Positions 54,666-64,000 are shown, counted from the first letter of the stretch. The stretch is 64,000 bases of DNA from Coralloluteibacterium stylophorae (GCF_018122625.2 NZ_JAGQFT020000002.1:62001-126000), one strand, 5' to 3'. Made by a program: numbers and translations. Notes: generated by a model from the sequence alone, not told the origin.

Positions 54666-55266
54666 CGTCGTCCTCTGTCTGTGGATGGCGGCCGCGGCCG
54701 CCTGGGCGGCGCCCAGGCCGCTGCTGGTCGTGGGCGACAGCCTGAGCGCCGCGCACAACATTCCCGTGGAATCGGGCTGGGTGAGCCTGCTGGAGGATCG
54801 CCTCGCCGAGTCCATGGTGACACCGCCGAAGGTCATCAATGCCAGCATCAGCGGCGAGACCAGCGCCGGCGCGCTGACCCGGCTGCCGGCGCTCCTGGAG
54901 CAGCACCGGCCGGGCGTGGTGGTGATCGAGCTCGGCGGCAACGATGCGCTGCGCGGGCTGTCCCCTGTGCAACTGCGCGACAACCTCGCGCGCATGATCG
55001 AGGCGAGCCGCGAGGCCGGCGCGAAGGTGCTGCTGCTCGGCATCGAGATCCCGTCGAACTACGGCCCGGCCTACCGCGACCGGGTGCGCGGCGTCTACAG
55101 CGGCCTGGCGGAATCGCTGGACGTGGCGATGCTGCCCTTCCTGCTCGACGGCATCGCGCTCGATCCGGCGCTGATGCAGGCCGACGGGATCCATCCGACC
55201 GCTGCCGCGCAGCCGCGCGTGCTCGACAACGTCTGGCCGCGACTCGAGCCCCTGCTTGACGAGTGA
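54613..55266 (+). CDS. tesA: Arylesterase / lysophospholipase TesA
   Basis: The 217-aa exported SGNH hydrolase has a signal peptide ending in AAWA, the nucleophile block VVGDSLS, GGND and DGIHP. TesA hydrolyses acyl-CoA, lysophospholipid and ester substrates in the periplasm. The ATG at 54613 is assumed; a GTG nine codons in (54640) is also possible and would still leave a signal peptide. Both starts overlap the divergent ybbA gene. Confidence 0.92.
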   Translation: MTASPPAASVSAWISRCIVVLCLWMAAAAAWAAPRPLLVVGDSLSAAHNIPVESGWVSLLEDRLAESMVTPPKVINASISGETSAGALTRLPALLEQHRPGVVVIELGGNDALRGLSPVQLRDNLARMIEASREAGAKVLLLGIEIPSNYGPAYRDRVRGVYSGLAESLDVAMLPFLLDGIALDPALMQADGIHPTAAAQPRVLDNVWPRLEPLLDE

Positions 55267-55301
55267 TTCACTGCGTTCACGTTCAAATCACCGCGAAATC
55301 G

Positions 55302-55320
55302 TCAGCTTTCACAAAGCTGA
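55302..55320. promoter_or_regulatory. Hairpin upstream of the two-component system
   Basis: TCAGCTTT (55302-55309) and its complement (55313-55320) flank a 3-base loop. TTCAC also occurs at 55267-55271 and 55276-55280. The hairpin could end tesA or be a binding site of the regulator. No known box is recognised. Confidence 0.4.
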
Positions 55321-55344
55321 AGCCACTCCGTTGGGGTTTTGATC

Positions 55345-56085
55345 ATGCGTAGCCGAGAAGAACCCGCCGGCCTTGTGCTGGTGGTCGAAGACAACCGCAA
55401 CATCTCCGAGATGGTCGGCGAATACCTGGAGTCCCGGGGGTTCGGCGTCGACTATGCCGCCGATGGCCTGGACGGATTCCGCCTGGCGAGCGACAACAGC
55501 TACGACGTCATCGTGCTCGACCTGATGCTGCCGCGGCTCGATGGCATCGGCGTGTGCCGCCGCCTGCGTCAGGAGGCCAAGAAGGCCACGCCGGTGCTCA
55601 TGCTCACCGCGCGCGACACGCTCGACGACAAGGTCGCCGGCCTCGACGCGGGCGCCGACGACTACCTGGTCAAGCCCTTCGCCGTGCCCGAGCTGGAGGC
55701 GCGCATCCGCGCCCTGATCCGCCGCGAGCGTCGCCAGGTCAGCGCCGAGCTGCTCAAGGTCGACGACCTCGTCCTGGACACCGCCAGCCTGCGCGTGACC
55801 CGCGCCGGCCGCGAGATCCAGCTGTCGCCGATCGGCCTGCGCCTGCTCACGATCCTGATGCGGGAGTCGCCGCGCGTGGTCAGCCGCCGCGACATCGAGC
55901 GCGAGATCTGGGGCGACGCCCTGCCGGATTCCGACACCCTGCGCAGCCACCTCTACAACCTGCGCAAGGCCATCGACCGGCCGTTCGAGAAGCAGCTCCT
56001 GCACACGGTGCAGACCGCGGGCTACCGTGTCGCGGACCTGGAAGCCCCGCCGGCGTCCGCGTCCGCGGCGGCTGTCGGAGCCTGA
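55345..56085 (+). CDS. OmpR-family response regulator
   Basis: This 246-aa DNA-binding regulator has a receiver with D59 (IVLDLMLPRLDGIG), LTARDT and DYLVKPFAV, then a winged helix-turn-helix (about 140-235; RREI... ending GYRVADL). It is followed by a sensor kinase 22 bases after its stop, so they form a pair. The partner genes and stimulus are unknown. I do not assign it to a named system (ColRS, PhoPQ). Confidence 0.92.
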   Translation: MRSREEPAGLVLVVEDNRNISEMVGEYLESRGFGVDYAADGLDGFRLASDNSYDVIVLDLMLPRLDGIGVCRRLRQEAKKATPVLMLTARDTLDDKVAGLDAGADDYLVKPFAVPELEARIRALIRRERRQVSAELLKVDDLVLDTASLRVTRAGREIQLSPIGLRLLTILMRESPRVVSRRDIEREIWGDALPDSDTLRSHLYNLRKAIDRPFEKQLLHTVQTAGYRVADLEAPPASASAAAVGA

Positions 56086-56107
56086 GGACGATGCTCCAGG
56101 TGCATTG

Positions 56108-57178
56108 ATGAAACGCAGTTCCGAACTGCGCGAGAAGGTCCGCCGGGCGTTCCTGCTGCATGCCGCATCCATCCTGTTCGCCGCCCTCGCGGGGGCGGCG
56201 ATCACGTGGCTGGCGATGACGCACGCCCAGGACCGCATCGACGCGATCGGCGAAAGCGCCCTGGCCCTGCTGGCGGCGCTGGCGCTGGTGATCGTGGTCG
56301 CAGCCTCATGGCGGACCTATCGCGGCTACAGTCGCGCGGTCGGGCCGATGCGCTGGCTCGCCGGGCGCGTGCGCGACTTCGATCCCCGCAGCCATGCCGG
56401 CGACGGTTTCGCGCCGGACGACCTGCCGCGTGGCATGGACGCGGAGACCCGCGTGCTGGCCTCCTCGCTGCACGAGATGTCGCAGCACGTGCAGGAGCTG
56501 GTCGAGCGCGAACGCAGCTTCACCCGCGACTCCAGCCACGAGCTGCGCACGCCGCTGACCGTCATCCGCATCGCCAGCGACCTGCTGCTGTCCGATCCGG
56601 GGCAGTCGGAGTACGCGCGTCGCTCGCTGCGACGCATCCAGGACGCGGGCCGCGAGATGGAGGCACTGATCGACTCCTTCCTGCTGCTGGCGCGGGCGCC
56701 CGACATGGAGCGCACCGGCGAGGAGGCGCGGGTGGCCGACCTGGTCTACGAGCAGGTCGAGGACGTGCGTCCGCTGCTCGAGGGCAAGGACGTCGACCTC
56801 CACGTCGAGCACGAGTTCGACTTCCTCGTCCAGGCACCCTCCCGGGTGGTGGCGGTGCTCATCGGCAACCTGCTCAGGAACGCCTGCATCTTCACCGACC
56901 GCGGTCGCATCGTGGTGCGGATCGGGCGCGGCGAGGTGACGGTGGAGGACAGCGGCGTGGGCATGAGCGAGGACGTGCTCGCGCGCGCGTTCGAGCCGTT
57001 CTACCGCGCCACCGAGGGGCGCCGCGGGCACGGCATCGGGCTGTCGATCGTGCGCCGGCTGAGCGACCGCTTCGGCTGGTCGATCGACCTCGACAGCACC
57101 CCCGAGCGCGGCACCGTCGCCCGCGTCCGCTTCCCGGAGGCCGAGGTCGTCGGCCGCCACGTCGTCGTCGAGCACTGA
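56108..57178 (+). CDS. Sensor histidine kinase with very short extracytoplasmic loop
   Basis: The 356-aa kinase has TM1 at about 17-38 and TM2 at about 49-67, leaving only about ten periplasmic residues. The dimerisation helix carries H144 (HELRTPLTV); N box NLLRNACIF, G1 EDSGVGMS and G2 GHGIGLSIV follow. The short loop suggests it senses the membrane itself or a partner protein. No clear HAMP domain is visible between TM2 and the His helix. Confidence 0.9.
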   Translation: MKRSSELREKVRRAFLLHAASILFAALAGAAITWLAMTHAQDRIDAIGESALALLAALALVIVVAASWRTYRGYSRAVGPMRWLAGRVRDFDPRSHAGDGFAPDDLPRGMDAETRVLASSLHEMSQHVQELVERERSFTRDSSHELRTPLTVIRIASDLLLSDPGQSEYARRSLRRIQDAGREMEALIDSFLLLARAPDMERTGEEARVADLVYEQVEDVRPLLEGKDVDLHVEHEFDFLVQAPSRVVAVLIGNLLRNACIFTDRGRIVVRIGRGEVTVEDSGVGMSEDVLARAFEPFYRATEGRRGHGIGLSIVRRLSDRFGWSIDLDSTPERGTVARVRFPEAEVVGRHVVVEH

Positions 57179-57205
57179 GGTCCGGCGGCCGGCGTCGGGC
57201 CCTGC

Positions 57206-57871
57206 TCAGGTCCCGCTGCGTCGCTCGCGCCGTCGTCGCCACCAGCCGAGGCCGAGCACGAGGAGCATCACGGCCGCCAGCGCGACCAGCGCCTGGCCGA
57301 GATCGCCGTCGAGCGCCGACTCTCCCAGCACCACGAAGGCGATGCCGTAGATGCCGCTGATGGCGAAGGCGCAGGTCGCATAGATCGGGAACGGTACCCG
57401 CGCGACGCCCAGCAGGTAGTGCTTGGCGAAGAGCGGGACGCCCGGCGCGAGCTTGACCATCAGCGCGAAGCGCCAGGCGTCGGTCCGCGCGCCGGCATAG
57501 TCGGGCAGGGTGCGCTGGTGGCGCCGCAGCCAGCGCCGCAGCCATGGCCGCAGGCCGCTGTGTGCAAGCCAGTAGCACAGCACCAGGTTGGCGGCCAGCG
57601 CGATCGCCGAGCCGCCGAGACCGCCGGCCACGCCGAAGCGCATGCCGGCGATGATGAAGAAGGGCGTGATCGGCACGCCCAGTGCGGGCAGGACCGCCAT
57701 CGCCACGAAGAAGGGAACCGGGGCCAGGTCGCGCAGCAGGTCCTGCGCGGCGTCCAGGTCGAGGCCGGCCCAGCGCCATCCAGCCACCGCGGCGAGGGGG
57801 AGCGCCGCGACCAGCACGACCGACCCCCACGGCACGGCCCGGGTGCCGCGGTCGTGCACGGAGCGCGCCAT
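57206..57871 (-). CDS. TVP38/VTT-domain (DedA-related) membrane protein
   Basis: The 221-aa multi-pass membrane protein has the VTT-domain signatures ALGVPITPFFIIAGMRFG and KLAPGVPLFAKHYLLGVARVPF. DedA relatives flip undecaprenyl phosphate or phospholipids; this one's substrate is not known. Its ATG shares one base with the stop of the upstream TerC gene, so translation is coupled. Confidence 0.82.
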   Translation of the reverse strand: MARSVHDRGTRAVPWGSVVLVAALPLAAVAGWRWAGLDLDAAQDLLRDLAPVPFFVAMAVLPALGVPITPFFIIAGMRFGVAGGLGGSAIALAANLVLCYWLAHSGLRPWLRRWLRRHQRTLPDYAGARTDAWRFALMVKLAPGVPLFAKHYLLGVARVPFPIYATCAFAISGIYGIAFVVLGESALDGDLGQALVALAAVMLLVLGLGWWRRRRERRSGT

Positions 57872-59436
57872 CAGGCCGGGTCCGCCGTCACCGCCGATTG
57901 CAGCGGGACGGCCCGCACCTCGACGATGCGCGGTCCCTGCATCTCCACGACCTCGAAGCGCCAGCCCTGGTGCTCGAGCGCCTCCCCGGTGGCGGGGACA
58001 TGATCGAGATGGAAGATCAGCAGCCCGGCGAGGGTGTGGTAGCTCGCCTCGCGGTCGTGGTCGAAGTCGAGCAGGTGCGCCGCGGCCGAGGCGGGCATCC
58101 CGCCGTCCAGGCGCCAGCTGCCGTCGTCGTTGCGCGCGGCGATGCGGTCCGGGTCGCGGGTGTCGGCGAGGTCGCCGACGATGGCGGCGAGGACGTCGCT
58201 GGCGGTCACCAGGCCTTCGACGCTGCCGTACTCGTCGAGGACCACCGCGACCGGGATCGGATGCCGGCGCAGGTCCTGCAGCACGCGCAGGGCGCTGGCG
58301 CTTTCGTGCACGATCAGCGGCGCGGTGATCGCCGCCGCGGGGTCGAGATCGCCGCCGTCGAGCAGCTGCTGCAGGAGCGCGCGCGACTCGACCACGCCTT
58401 CGAAGCGGTCGAGTTCGCCACGGGCCACCGGGATGCGGCTGTGCGGCGATTCGCGCAGCGTCCTGACCTGGGCGTCGCGGTCGTCGTCCAGGTCGAGCCA
58501 GTCGATGTCCGGGCGCGGCGTCATCAGCCATTCCACCGGCTTGTCGGCGAAGCCGAGCACGTTGTAGACCATGTCGCGCTCGGTCTTTTCGAAGCCCGGC
58601 TCGGCGGCGTCGGCCACGCGGTCGTGGACGTCGGCGTCGTCACCGGGGCCGTCCTCGCGCGGGCGGCTGCCGAGCAGCTTGAGCACGGCCTCGGCGGTGC
58701 GCTCGCGCATCGGCCGCGCGCGCGCCTGCTTCTGCCGGTTGCGCAGGGCGAGCTGGTTGAACACCTCGATCAGGATCGAGAAGCCGATCGCCGCGTAGAG
58801 ATAGCCCTTGGGCAGGTGGAAGCCGAAGCCCTCGGCCAGCAGGCTCAGGCCGATCATCAGCAGGAAGCCCAGGCACAGCATCACCACCGTCGGGTGCGCG
58901 TTTACGAAGCGCGTCAGCGGCTTGCTCGCCAGGATCATCACGCTCATCGCGACGATCACCGCCACGTACATGATCGACAGGTGCGGGACCATGCCCACCG
59001 CGGTGATCACCGAGTCCAGCGAGAACACCGCGTCGAGCACGACGATCTGGGTGACCACCACGCCGAAGCTCGCGTAGCCGCCGCTGCTCTGCGCGTGGTC
59101 GCGCCCTTCCAGGCGCGAGTGCAGCTCCATCGTCGCCTTGAACAGCAGGAAGATGCCGCCGGCGATGAGGATCAGGTCGCGTCCGGAGAAGCCGCGCCCG
59201 AGCACCTCGAACAGCGGCTCGGTCAGGCGCATGATCCAGGACAGGAACGCCAGCAGGACCAGGCGCATGACCAGCGCCAGGCCGAGGCCGATGATCCGCG
59301 CGCGGTCGCGCTGCTCGGGCGGCAGCTTGTCGGCGAGGATGGCGATGAACACCAGGTTGTCGATGCCGAGGATGATCTCGAGCACGATCAGCGTGGCGAG
59401 GCCCATCCAGGCGGTGGGGTCGGCGATCCATTCCAT
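57871..59436 (-). CDS. TerC-CBS-CorC integral membrane protein
   Basis: The 521-aa protein joins a TerC-type membrane domain (about 1-235, with [21 protein letters not shown] and [17 protein letters not shown]) to a CBS pair (about 290-420) and a CorC/HlyC transporter-associated domain (about 435-515). E. coli YoaE and YegH share this order. TerC proteins are linked to metal (manganese) efflux or insertion; here the metal is not proven. The acidic residues of both TerC halves are present. Confidence 0.9.
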   Translation of the reverse strand: MEWIADPTAWMGLATLIVLEIILGIDNLVFIAILADKLPPEQRDRARIIGLGLALVMRLVLLAFLSWIMRLTEPLFEVLGRGFSGRDLILIAGGIFLLFKATMELHSRLEGRDHAQSSGGYASFGVVVTQIVVLDAVFSLDSVITAVGMVPHLSIMYVAVIVAMSVMILASKPLTRFVNAHPTVVMLCLGFLLMIGLSLLAEGFGFHLPKGYLYAAIGFSILIEVFNQLALRNRQKQARARPMRERTAEAVLKLLGSRPREDGPGDDADVHDRVADAAEPGFEKTERDMVYNVLGFADKPVEWLMTPRPDIDWLDLDDDRDAQVRTLRESPHSRIPVARGELDRFEGVVESRALLQQLLDGGDLDPAAAITAPLIVHESASALRVLQDLRRHPIPVAVVLDEYGSVEGLVTASDVLAAIVGDLADTRDPDRIAARNDDGSWRLDGGMPASAAAHLLDFDHDREASYHTLAGLLIFHLDHVPATGEALEHQGWRFEVVEMQGPRIVEVRAVPLQSAVTADPA

Positions 59437-59663
59437 GGCGAATCAGGACTCTGCGATGAGCCGGTCGGCCTGCGTCGACGCAGGGCCGCGCAGTGCAGCC
59501 GAGGCATGCGCGGCACGTGCGCCGCGCGCGGCGCCGGCCCGCAACGGAGCCGGTGCGGGGCGCGATGCGGGGGCGGACCGGAGGGGGAGGGAGCGCGCGG
59601 ACCGCGCGGCGGAGCCGCGGGACGCCGCGGTGGCCGGGTCCGGGTCGGAGGCGGGCATGCGTC

Positions 59664-59699
59664 GAGCATACCCGATGCCGGTGATGCGCCGGTATGCTC
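59664..59699. promoter_or_regulatory. Inverted repeat in the terC / isoaspartyl peptidase divergent promoter region
   Basis: GAGCATACC (59664-59672) and GGTATGCTC (59691-59699) are exact complements with an 18-base spacer. Each arm contains TATGCT on the outward strand, a usable -10 for the divergent genes on either side. No matching -35 is obvious. Confidence 0.4.
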
Positions 59700-59729
59700 G
59701 GCGGTCCCGTTCCGTCGCCCGGAGGTTGC

Positions 59730-60728
59730 ATGCGCCGTCTCGCCTTCCTGTTCACCGCCCTCGCCGTCGCCAGCGGCGCACAGGCGGCGGAGCCTCGGGT
59801 CGCCATCGCAATCCATGGCGGAGCGGGCACGATGTCGCGCGCCGCGCTGACCCCGGAGGCCGAGAAGGCGATCCGCGCCGACCTCGACCGCGCGCTCGAT
59901 GCCGGTCACCAGGTACTCGTCGCCGGTGGGCCCGCGCTGGACGCGGTCGAGGCGGCGGTGCGCGTGCTCGAGGATTCGCCGCGCTTCAACGCGGGCCGCG
60001 GCGCCGTCTACAACGCCGAGGGCGTCAACGAGATGGACGCGGCGATCATGGACGGGCACAGCCTGGCCGCCGGTGCGGTCGCCGGCGTCCACCGCGTGCG
60101 CAACCCGATCGGGCTGGCGCGGGCGGTGATGGAGAAGTCGCGGCACGTGATGCTGGTCGGCGATGGCGCCGAAGCCTTCGGCCGCAGCGTCGGCATCGAG
60201 ATGGTGGAGCCGTCCTACTTCGGCACCGAACACCGCCGCCGGCAGCTCGAGGAGGCGCAGGCGAAGGAACGGGCGCAGCCGCGGGCGGCCCTGCCCGCCA
60301 GCGCCTACTTCGGGACCGTCGGCGCGGTCGCCCTGGATGCGGAAGGCCACACCGCGGCGGCCACCTCAACCGGCGGCATGACCAACAAGCGCTGGGGGCG
60401 CGTCGGCGACGCGCCGATCATCGGTGCCGGCACCTATGCCGCGGAGGATTGCGCGGTATCGGCCACCGGCTGGGGCGAGTTCTTCATCCGCCTCGCGGTG
60501 GCGTACGACATCTGCGCGCGCGCGGCCTACCGCGGCGACAGCGTGGCCGAGGCCGCGACCGAGGTGGTCATGCGCCGGGTGCCCGGGCTGGGCGGCGACG
60601 GCGGCGTGATCGCCATCGACGGGCAGGGCCGGATCGCGCAACCGTTCAACACCCCGGGCATGTACCGCGGCTGGATCGCCGCGGACGGCAGCCGCGGCAC
60701 CGCGATCTTCGCCGACGCGGAGGAGTGA
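59730..60728 (+). CDS. iaaA: Isoaspartyl peptidase / L-asparaginase (Ntn hydrolase)
   Basis: The 332-aa exported Ntn-hydrolase cleaves isoaspartyl dipeptides and asparagine after self-processing. A signal peptide (1-20, ending QAA) is followed by AIHGGAGT, GRGAVYNAEG and the cleavage site GTVGAVALD, with nucleophile T196 at the start of the beta subunit. STGGMTNKRWGRVGDAPIIGAGTYA is the usual binding region. GGAGG at 59721-59725 supports the ATG at 59730. Confidence 0.93.
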   Translation: MRRLAFLFTALAVASGAQAAEPRVAIAIHGGAGTMSRAALTPEAEKAIRADLDRALDAGHQVLVAGGPALDAVEAAVRVLEDSPRFNAGRGAVYNAEGVNEMDAAIMDGHSLAAGAVAGVHRVRNPIGLARAVMEKSRHVMLVGDGAEAFGRSVGIEMVEPSYFGTEHRRRQLEEAQAKERAQPRAALPASAYFGTVGAVALDAEGHTAAATSTGGMTNKRWGRVGDAPIIGAGTYAAEDCAVSATGWGEFFIRLAVAYDICARAAYRGDSVAEAATEVVMRRVPGLGGDGGVIAIDGQGRIAQPFNTPGMYRGWIAADGSRGTAIFADAEE

Positions 60729-60734
60729 GGCGGC

Positions 60735-60760
60735 GCGCCCGCGCAGCGTTGCGCGGGCGC
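60735..60760. terminator. Hairpin between iaaA and the AIM24 gene
   Basis: GCGCCCGCGCA (60735-60745) pairs with 60750-60760 around GCGT. It lies between convergent stops. There is no U run. Confidence 0.55.
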
Positions 60761-60773
60761 GGACCCGGTCGCG

Positions 60774-61778
60774 CTAGAAGCCGCGGTCGCCGCCGAGCAG
60801 GTCGCCGAGGCTGCCGAGGACCGAGCCCTCTCCCTGGCGCTGGCCGCCGGCCTGCGGCGCGGCCATGAACATGCGGCTGGCCAGGCGCGAGAACGGCAGC
60901 GACTGCAGCCAGACCTTGCCCGGCCCGGTCAGGGTCGCGAGGAACAGGCCCTCGCCGCCGAAGAACATGGACTTGACCCCGCCGACGCGGCGGATGTCCA
61001 TGTCGACGCCGTCGGTGTAGGCGACCACGCAGCCGGTGTCGACGTCCAGGCGCTCGCCTGCGCGCAGCTCGCGCTCGACCACGGTGCCGCCGGCGTGCAC
61101 GAACACCAGGCCGTCGCCCTCGAGCTTCTGCATGATGAAGCCCTCGCCGCCGAACAGCGCGGTGAGCACCTTGCGCTGGAAGTGGATGCCGATCGACACG
61201 CCGCGAGCGGCGCAGAGGAAGCTGTCCTTCTGGCAGATCACCCGGCCCCCGAAGTTCGACAGCGACAGCGGCACGATGGTGCCGGGGTAGGGCGCGGCGA
61301 AGGCCACCCGCGCCTTGCCCTGGCCGCCGTGGGTGAACACGGTGGTGAACAGGCTCTCGCCGGTGATCACGCGCTTGCCCGCGCCGACCAGCTTGTCGAG
61401 GAAGCCGCCGCCGCCGCCGCGGGTGCCGTCGCCGAAGATCGTCTCCATCCCGACCGCGGCGTCCTTGTACATGAGCGCCCCGGCCTCGGCGATGGCGCTC
61501 TCGCCCGGATCGAGCTCGACCTCGACGAACTGCATGTCCTCGCCGTAGAGCCTGTAGTCGATCACGTCGGCGCGCTGGGTCTGCGACATCGGCGGCGGCC
61601 GGGTGCCGGCCGGCGTCGGCTCGCCGCCGAGCTCGGCGCAGCTCGCGATCGGGATCCACTCGGCGAAGCCGGCGCGCCAGCAGTGGCCCTGCGGATGCGC
61701 GCGGGCGCGTGCGATCGCCGCCTCCTCGTCGAGCGGGCCTTCCTGCTTGCCGTCGTAGCTGAGGTACCACTGGTGCAT
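60774..61778 (-). CDS. TIGR00266/AIM24 protein with N-terminal GYF_2 domain
   Basis: The 334-aa protein begins with a GYF_2-type segment (WYLSYDGKQEGPLDEEAAIARARAHP...CWRAGFAEWIPI, about 1-55), followed by the AIM24 beta-helix family (VEVELDPGESAIAEAGALMYKD to VKSMFFGGEGLFLATLTGPGKVWLQSLP). AIM24 proteins have no settled bacterial function. The C-terminus is Gly-rich. It ends close to the iaaA hairpin. Confidence 0.85.
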   Translation of the reverse strand: MHQWYLSYDGKQEGPLDEEAAIARARAHPQGHCWRAGFAEWIPIASCAELGGEPTPAGTRPPPMSQTQRADVIDYRLYGEDMQFVEVELDPGESAIAEAGALMYKDAAVGMETIFGDGTRGGGGGFLDKLVGAGKRVITGESLFTTVFTHGGQGKARVAFAAPYPGTIVPLSLSNFGGRVICQKDSFLCAARGVSIGIHFQRKVLTALFGGEGFIMQKLEGDGLVFVHAGGTVVERELRAGERLDVDTGCVVAYTDGVDMDIRRVGGVKSMFFGGEGLFLATLTGPGKVWLQSLPFSRLASRMFMAAPQAGGQRQGEGSVLGSLGDLLGGDRGF

Positions 61779-61849
61779 GGGTCGTCTCCGGATAGGGCGC
61801 GGGGAGCCCGATGATGCCGGGCGTGGATGACCGGGTCAGCCGCCGGAGG

Positions 61850-62509
61850 TCACGGCAGCGGCGGGGCCGGCGGCAGCAGGCGGGCCTCGATGCCGGCACG
61901 TGCGGCGGCATCCAGGCCGAGCGCGTCGGCCAGGCGCGCGAGGTAGTCGCGCTCGGCCGGGGTGTCCACGCGGATCGCCAGCAGCGATGCCGCGTAGGCA
62001 TCCGCGGCGAGCCCGTCGCGGAGCGTGGCGATGAGGCGCTCCAGCGGCAGCGGATGCGCAAGCTCGTGGTCGAGCGCGGCCAGGGCCTCGGTATCGAGAC
62101 CGGCCTCGCGGGCGCGCGAGACGATGCCACGATGCTCCTGGCTGTCGATCAGGCCGTCGGCATGCGCGGCGGCGATCATCGCGCGGACCAGGGCGAGCGC
62201 GTCCTGCTGCTCCGGTGTCATCGGTGCGGTTGCTGCGCTGCGCGCGGGCGGAGGCGGCGGGGTGCCGGCGGGCGCTGCCGCCGGGGTGCCGGCGCGGGCC
62301 TGGTCCTGCTCCCGGTAATGCTCCCAGGCCGCATAGGCGACGCCGAGCGCGCCCAGGGCCAGGCCGCTGCGGCCGACGAAGCCCCCGAGCCCGCTGGCGT
62401 TCCCGGGCGCAAGGCCATAGCGCTGGTGCTTCTTCCTTTTCTTCTTGCCGTAGCCGCCGCCGAGCGACTCGCCCAGCATCTGGCCCAGGAGGTGCCTCGC
62501 GTCGAACAT
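61850..62509 (-). CDS. DUF533 / TerB-like protein
   Basis: The 219-aa protein has an N-terminal region ([20 protein letters not shown], then a basic KKKRKKHQR stretch), one hydrophobic segment (about 42-62), a Pro/Ala linker and a C-terminal TerB-like helical domain ([30 protein letters not shown] and [19 protein letters not shown]). It belongs to the DUF533 (YebE-like) family. Function is unknown. Confidence 0.85.
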   Translation of the reverse strand: MFDARHLLGQMLGESLGGGYGKKKRKKHQRYGLAPGNASGLGGFVGRSGLALGALGVAYAAWEHYREQDQARAGTPAAAPAGTPPPPPARSAATAPMTPEQQDALALVRAMIAAAHADGLIDSQEHRGIVSRAREAGLDTEALAALDHELAHPLPLERLIATLRDGLAADAYAASLLAIRVDTPAERDYLARLADALGLDAAARAGIEARLLPPAPPLP

Positions 62510-62665
62510 GCGCCGTCTCCGAGCAGGGCGGAAGCGCCGGGCCACGCGGGTGCGCGACCGGCTCCGCGGCGCCATCCTGCCATCCGGGGGCTCCGGACGC
62601 GGGCGGGCGCTGTGGCACCATACGCGCTCCCCATCGCCAGACCCGACGGCCCCGGCCGGACCCAC

Positions 62666-64000
62666 ATGCTGATCTTCGAGCAGTCGCAGCCCGGCCGCAG
62701 CGCCGCCGCCCAGCGCCCCGAGGGCGCCGATGCCTCCGCGCTTCCCGAGCGCTTCCGGCGCACCTCGCCGACCGGCCTGCCGGAGGTGTCCGAACTGCAG
62801 GCGGTGCGGCATTTCACCAACCTCAGCCGCAAGAACTTCTCGATCGACACGAACTTCTACCCGCTGGGTTCGTGCACGATGAAGTACAACCCGCGCGCCT
62901 GCCATTCCCTGGCGATGCTCGACGGCTTCCTCGGCCGCCATCCCTATGCGCCCGATGCGCTCTCGCAGGGCTTCCTGTCGTGCATGTACGAGCTGCAGGA
63001 GATCCTCGCCGACGTCACCGGCATGCAGGGCGGCGTCTCGCTCACGCCGATGGCCGGCGCGCAGGGCGAGTTCGCGGGCATCGCGATGATCATGGCCTAC
63101 CACCGCCAGCGCGGCGACCTGGAGCGGACCGAGATCATCGTGCCCGACGCGGCACACGGCACCAATCCCGCCACCGCCGTGATGTGCGGCTGCACGGTGC
63201 GCGAGATCCCGACCCAGGCCGATGGCGACGTCGACGTCGAGGCGCTGAAGAAGGTGCTGGGCCCGAAGACCGCCGGCATCATGCTGACCAACCCGTCGAC
63301 GATCGGCGTGTTCGAGCGCCGCATCGTCGAGATCTCGAAGCTCGTGCACGAGGCCGGCGGCCTGCTGTACTACGACGGCGCCAACCTCAACGCCATCCTC
63401 GGCAAGGTGCGGCCCGGCGACATGGGCTTCGACGCCATCCACATGAACCTGCACAAGACCTTCTCCACCCCGCACGGCGGCGGCGGGCCGGGCGCCGGCG
63501 CGGTGGGCGTCTCCGAGCGCCTGCGCGAGTACCTGCCGGTGCCGCAGGTGGTGAAGGAAGGCGAGGGCTACCGCCTCGTCCACGAGAAGGAGCGTCCGCT
63601 CTCGATCGGCCGGTTGTCGACCTTCGCCGGCAACGCAGGAGTGCTGCTGCGCGCCTACGTCTATGCGCGCCTGCTCGGCCGCGAGGGCATGCGCCGGGTG
63701 TCGGAGTTCGCCACGCTCAACGCCAACTACCTGGCCAGGCGCATGGCCGAGAAGGGCTTCGACCTCGCCTATCCGCAGCGCCGCGCCAGCCACGAGTTCA
63801 TCGTCAGCGTGCAGAAGCAGAAGAAGGCGCACGGCGTGACCGCGCTGGACTTCTCCAAGGGCCTGCTCGACTACGGCATCCACGCGCCGACCAACTACTT
63901 CCCCCTGCTCGTGCCCGAGTGCCTGCTGATCGAGCCGACCGAGACCGAGAGCAAGGAAGTGCTCGACGGCTTCGTCGAGGTCATGGCCGAACTGCTGGAG
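62666..64000 (+). CDS. gcvPB: Glycine dehydrogenase subunit 2, 3' end outside window
   Basis: This is the beta half of the P-protein, carrying the pyridoxal phosphate. The frame runs open to the last base, 445 codons in. The catalytic lysine is K264 in [50 protein letters not shown] and [14 protein letters not shown] are family motifs. The 156 bases upstream show no glycine riboswitch by eye. Its partner gcvPA lies at the opposite end of the window. Confidence 0.95.
   Translation, partial: MLIFEQSQPGRSAAAQRPEGADASALPERFRRTSPTGLPEVSELQAVRHFTNLSRKNFSIDTNFYPLGSCTMKYNPRACHSLAMLDGFLGRHPYAPDALSQGFLSCMYELQEILADVTGMQGGVSLTPMAGAQGEFAGIAMIMAYHRQRGDLERTEIIVPDAAHGTNPATAVMCGCTVREIPTQADGDVDVEALKKVLGPKTAGIMLTNPSTIGVFERRIVEISKLVHEAGGLLYYDGANLNAILGKVRPGDMGFDAIHMNLHKTFSTPHGGGGPGAGAVGVSERLREYLPVPQVVKEGEGYRLVHEKERPLSIGRLSTFAGNAGVLLRAYVYARLLGREGMRRVSEFATLNANYLARRMAEKGFDLAYPQRRASHEFIVSVQKQKKAHGVTALDFSKGLLDYGIHAPTNYFPLLVPECLLIEPTETESKEVLDGFVEVMAELLE

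Noticed and set aside
62510-62665. Glycine riboswitch before gcvPB
   Set aside because: The 156-base leader shows no tandem aptamer-like folds or conserved purine-rich core by eye.

Overview
The window is chromosomal DNA from a G+C-rich gammaproteobacterium, most likely of the family Lysobacteraceae/Xanthomonadaceae (Lysobacter, Luteimonas or a relative). This placement is inferred from a split glycine dehydrogenase, a lysine/alanine-rich histone-H1-like protein, TonB-dependent receptors with N-terminal plug sequences typical of xanthomonads, and a twitching-motility region in the gene order known from Pseudomonas and Xanthomonas. No rRNA, tRNA, CRISPR array, insertion sequence or prophage was seen. 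Coding density is high; the only gene-free stretch over 300 bases is 1333-2118.

Layout. 1-1332: 3' part of gcvPA. 1333-2118: a hairpin-rich intergenic region with a candidate small RNA (promoter, folded body and intrinsic terminator). 2119-2631: histone-H1-like protein. 2787-8024: a penicillin-binding-protein-like serine hydrolase, a LemA/M48 membrane protease pair and a Tlc-like transporter. 8211-12328: fadE and an alpha/beta hydrolase in one operon, divergent from a TetR regulator, with a palindrome over the hydrolase start codon. 12525-20707: two sulfotransferase-like proteins, two unrelated 2-oxoglutarate/Fe(II) oxygenases, a TonB-dependent receptor and a small plug-less barrel protein. 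I consider this the best candidate for an undescribed system. 20795-23941: hslO, mtgA, a GT2 glycosyltransferase and a CBS protein.

23949-46243: the conserved type IV pilus neighbourhood proC-yggS-pilT-pilU ... pyrB-ruvX-yqgE-tonB-gshB-pilGHIJ-chpABC, with slyD and tag in the middle. PilT and PilU are the retraction ATPases; PilG, PilH, PilI, PilJ, ChpA and ChpC form the chemosensory pathway that controls them. The methyltransferase PilK is missing and the ChpB methylesterase-like protein has lost all three expected catalytic residues, so the adaptation arm looks dismantled. ChpA (2339 aa) carries a 20-unit hexanucleotide repeat array in an acidic linker.

46262-50657: rsmE and bioA, then the overlapping nudE-cysQ-mazG nucleotide-hydrolase operon. 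50740-54665: two small membrane proteins and a YbbA/YbbP ABC transporter. 54613-57178: tesA and a two-component system with an almost loop-less sensor kinase. 57206-62509: a VTT-domain protein, a TerC-CBS-CorC protein, isoaspartyl peptidase, an AIM24/TIGR00266 protein and a DUF533 protein. 62666-64000: 5' part of gcvPB, about 61 kb from gcvPA.
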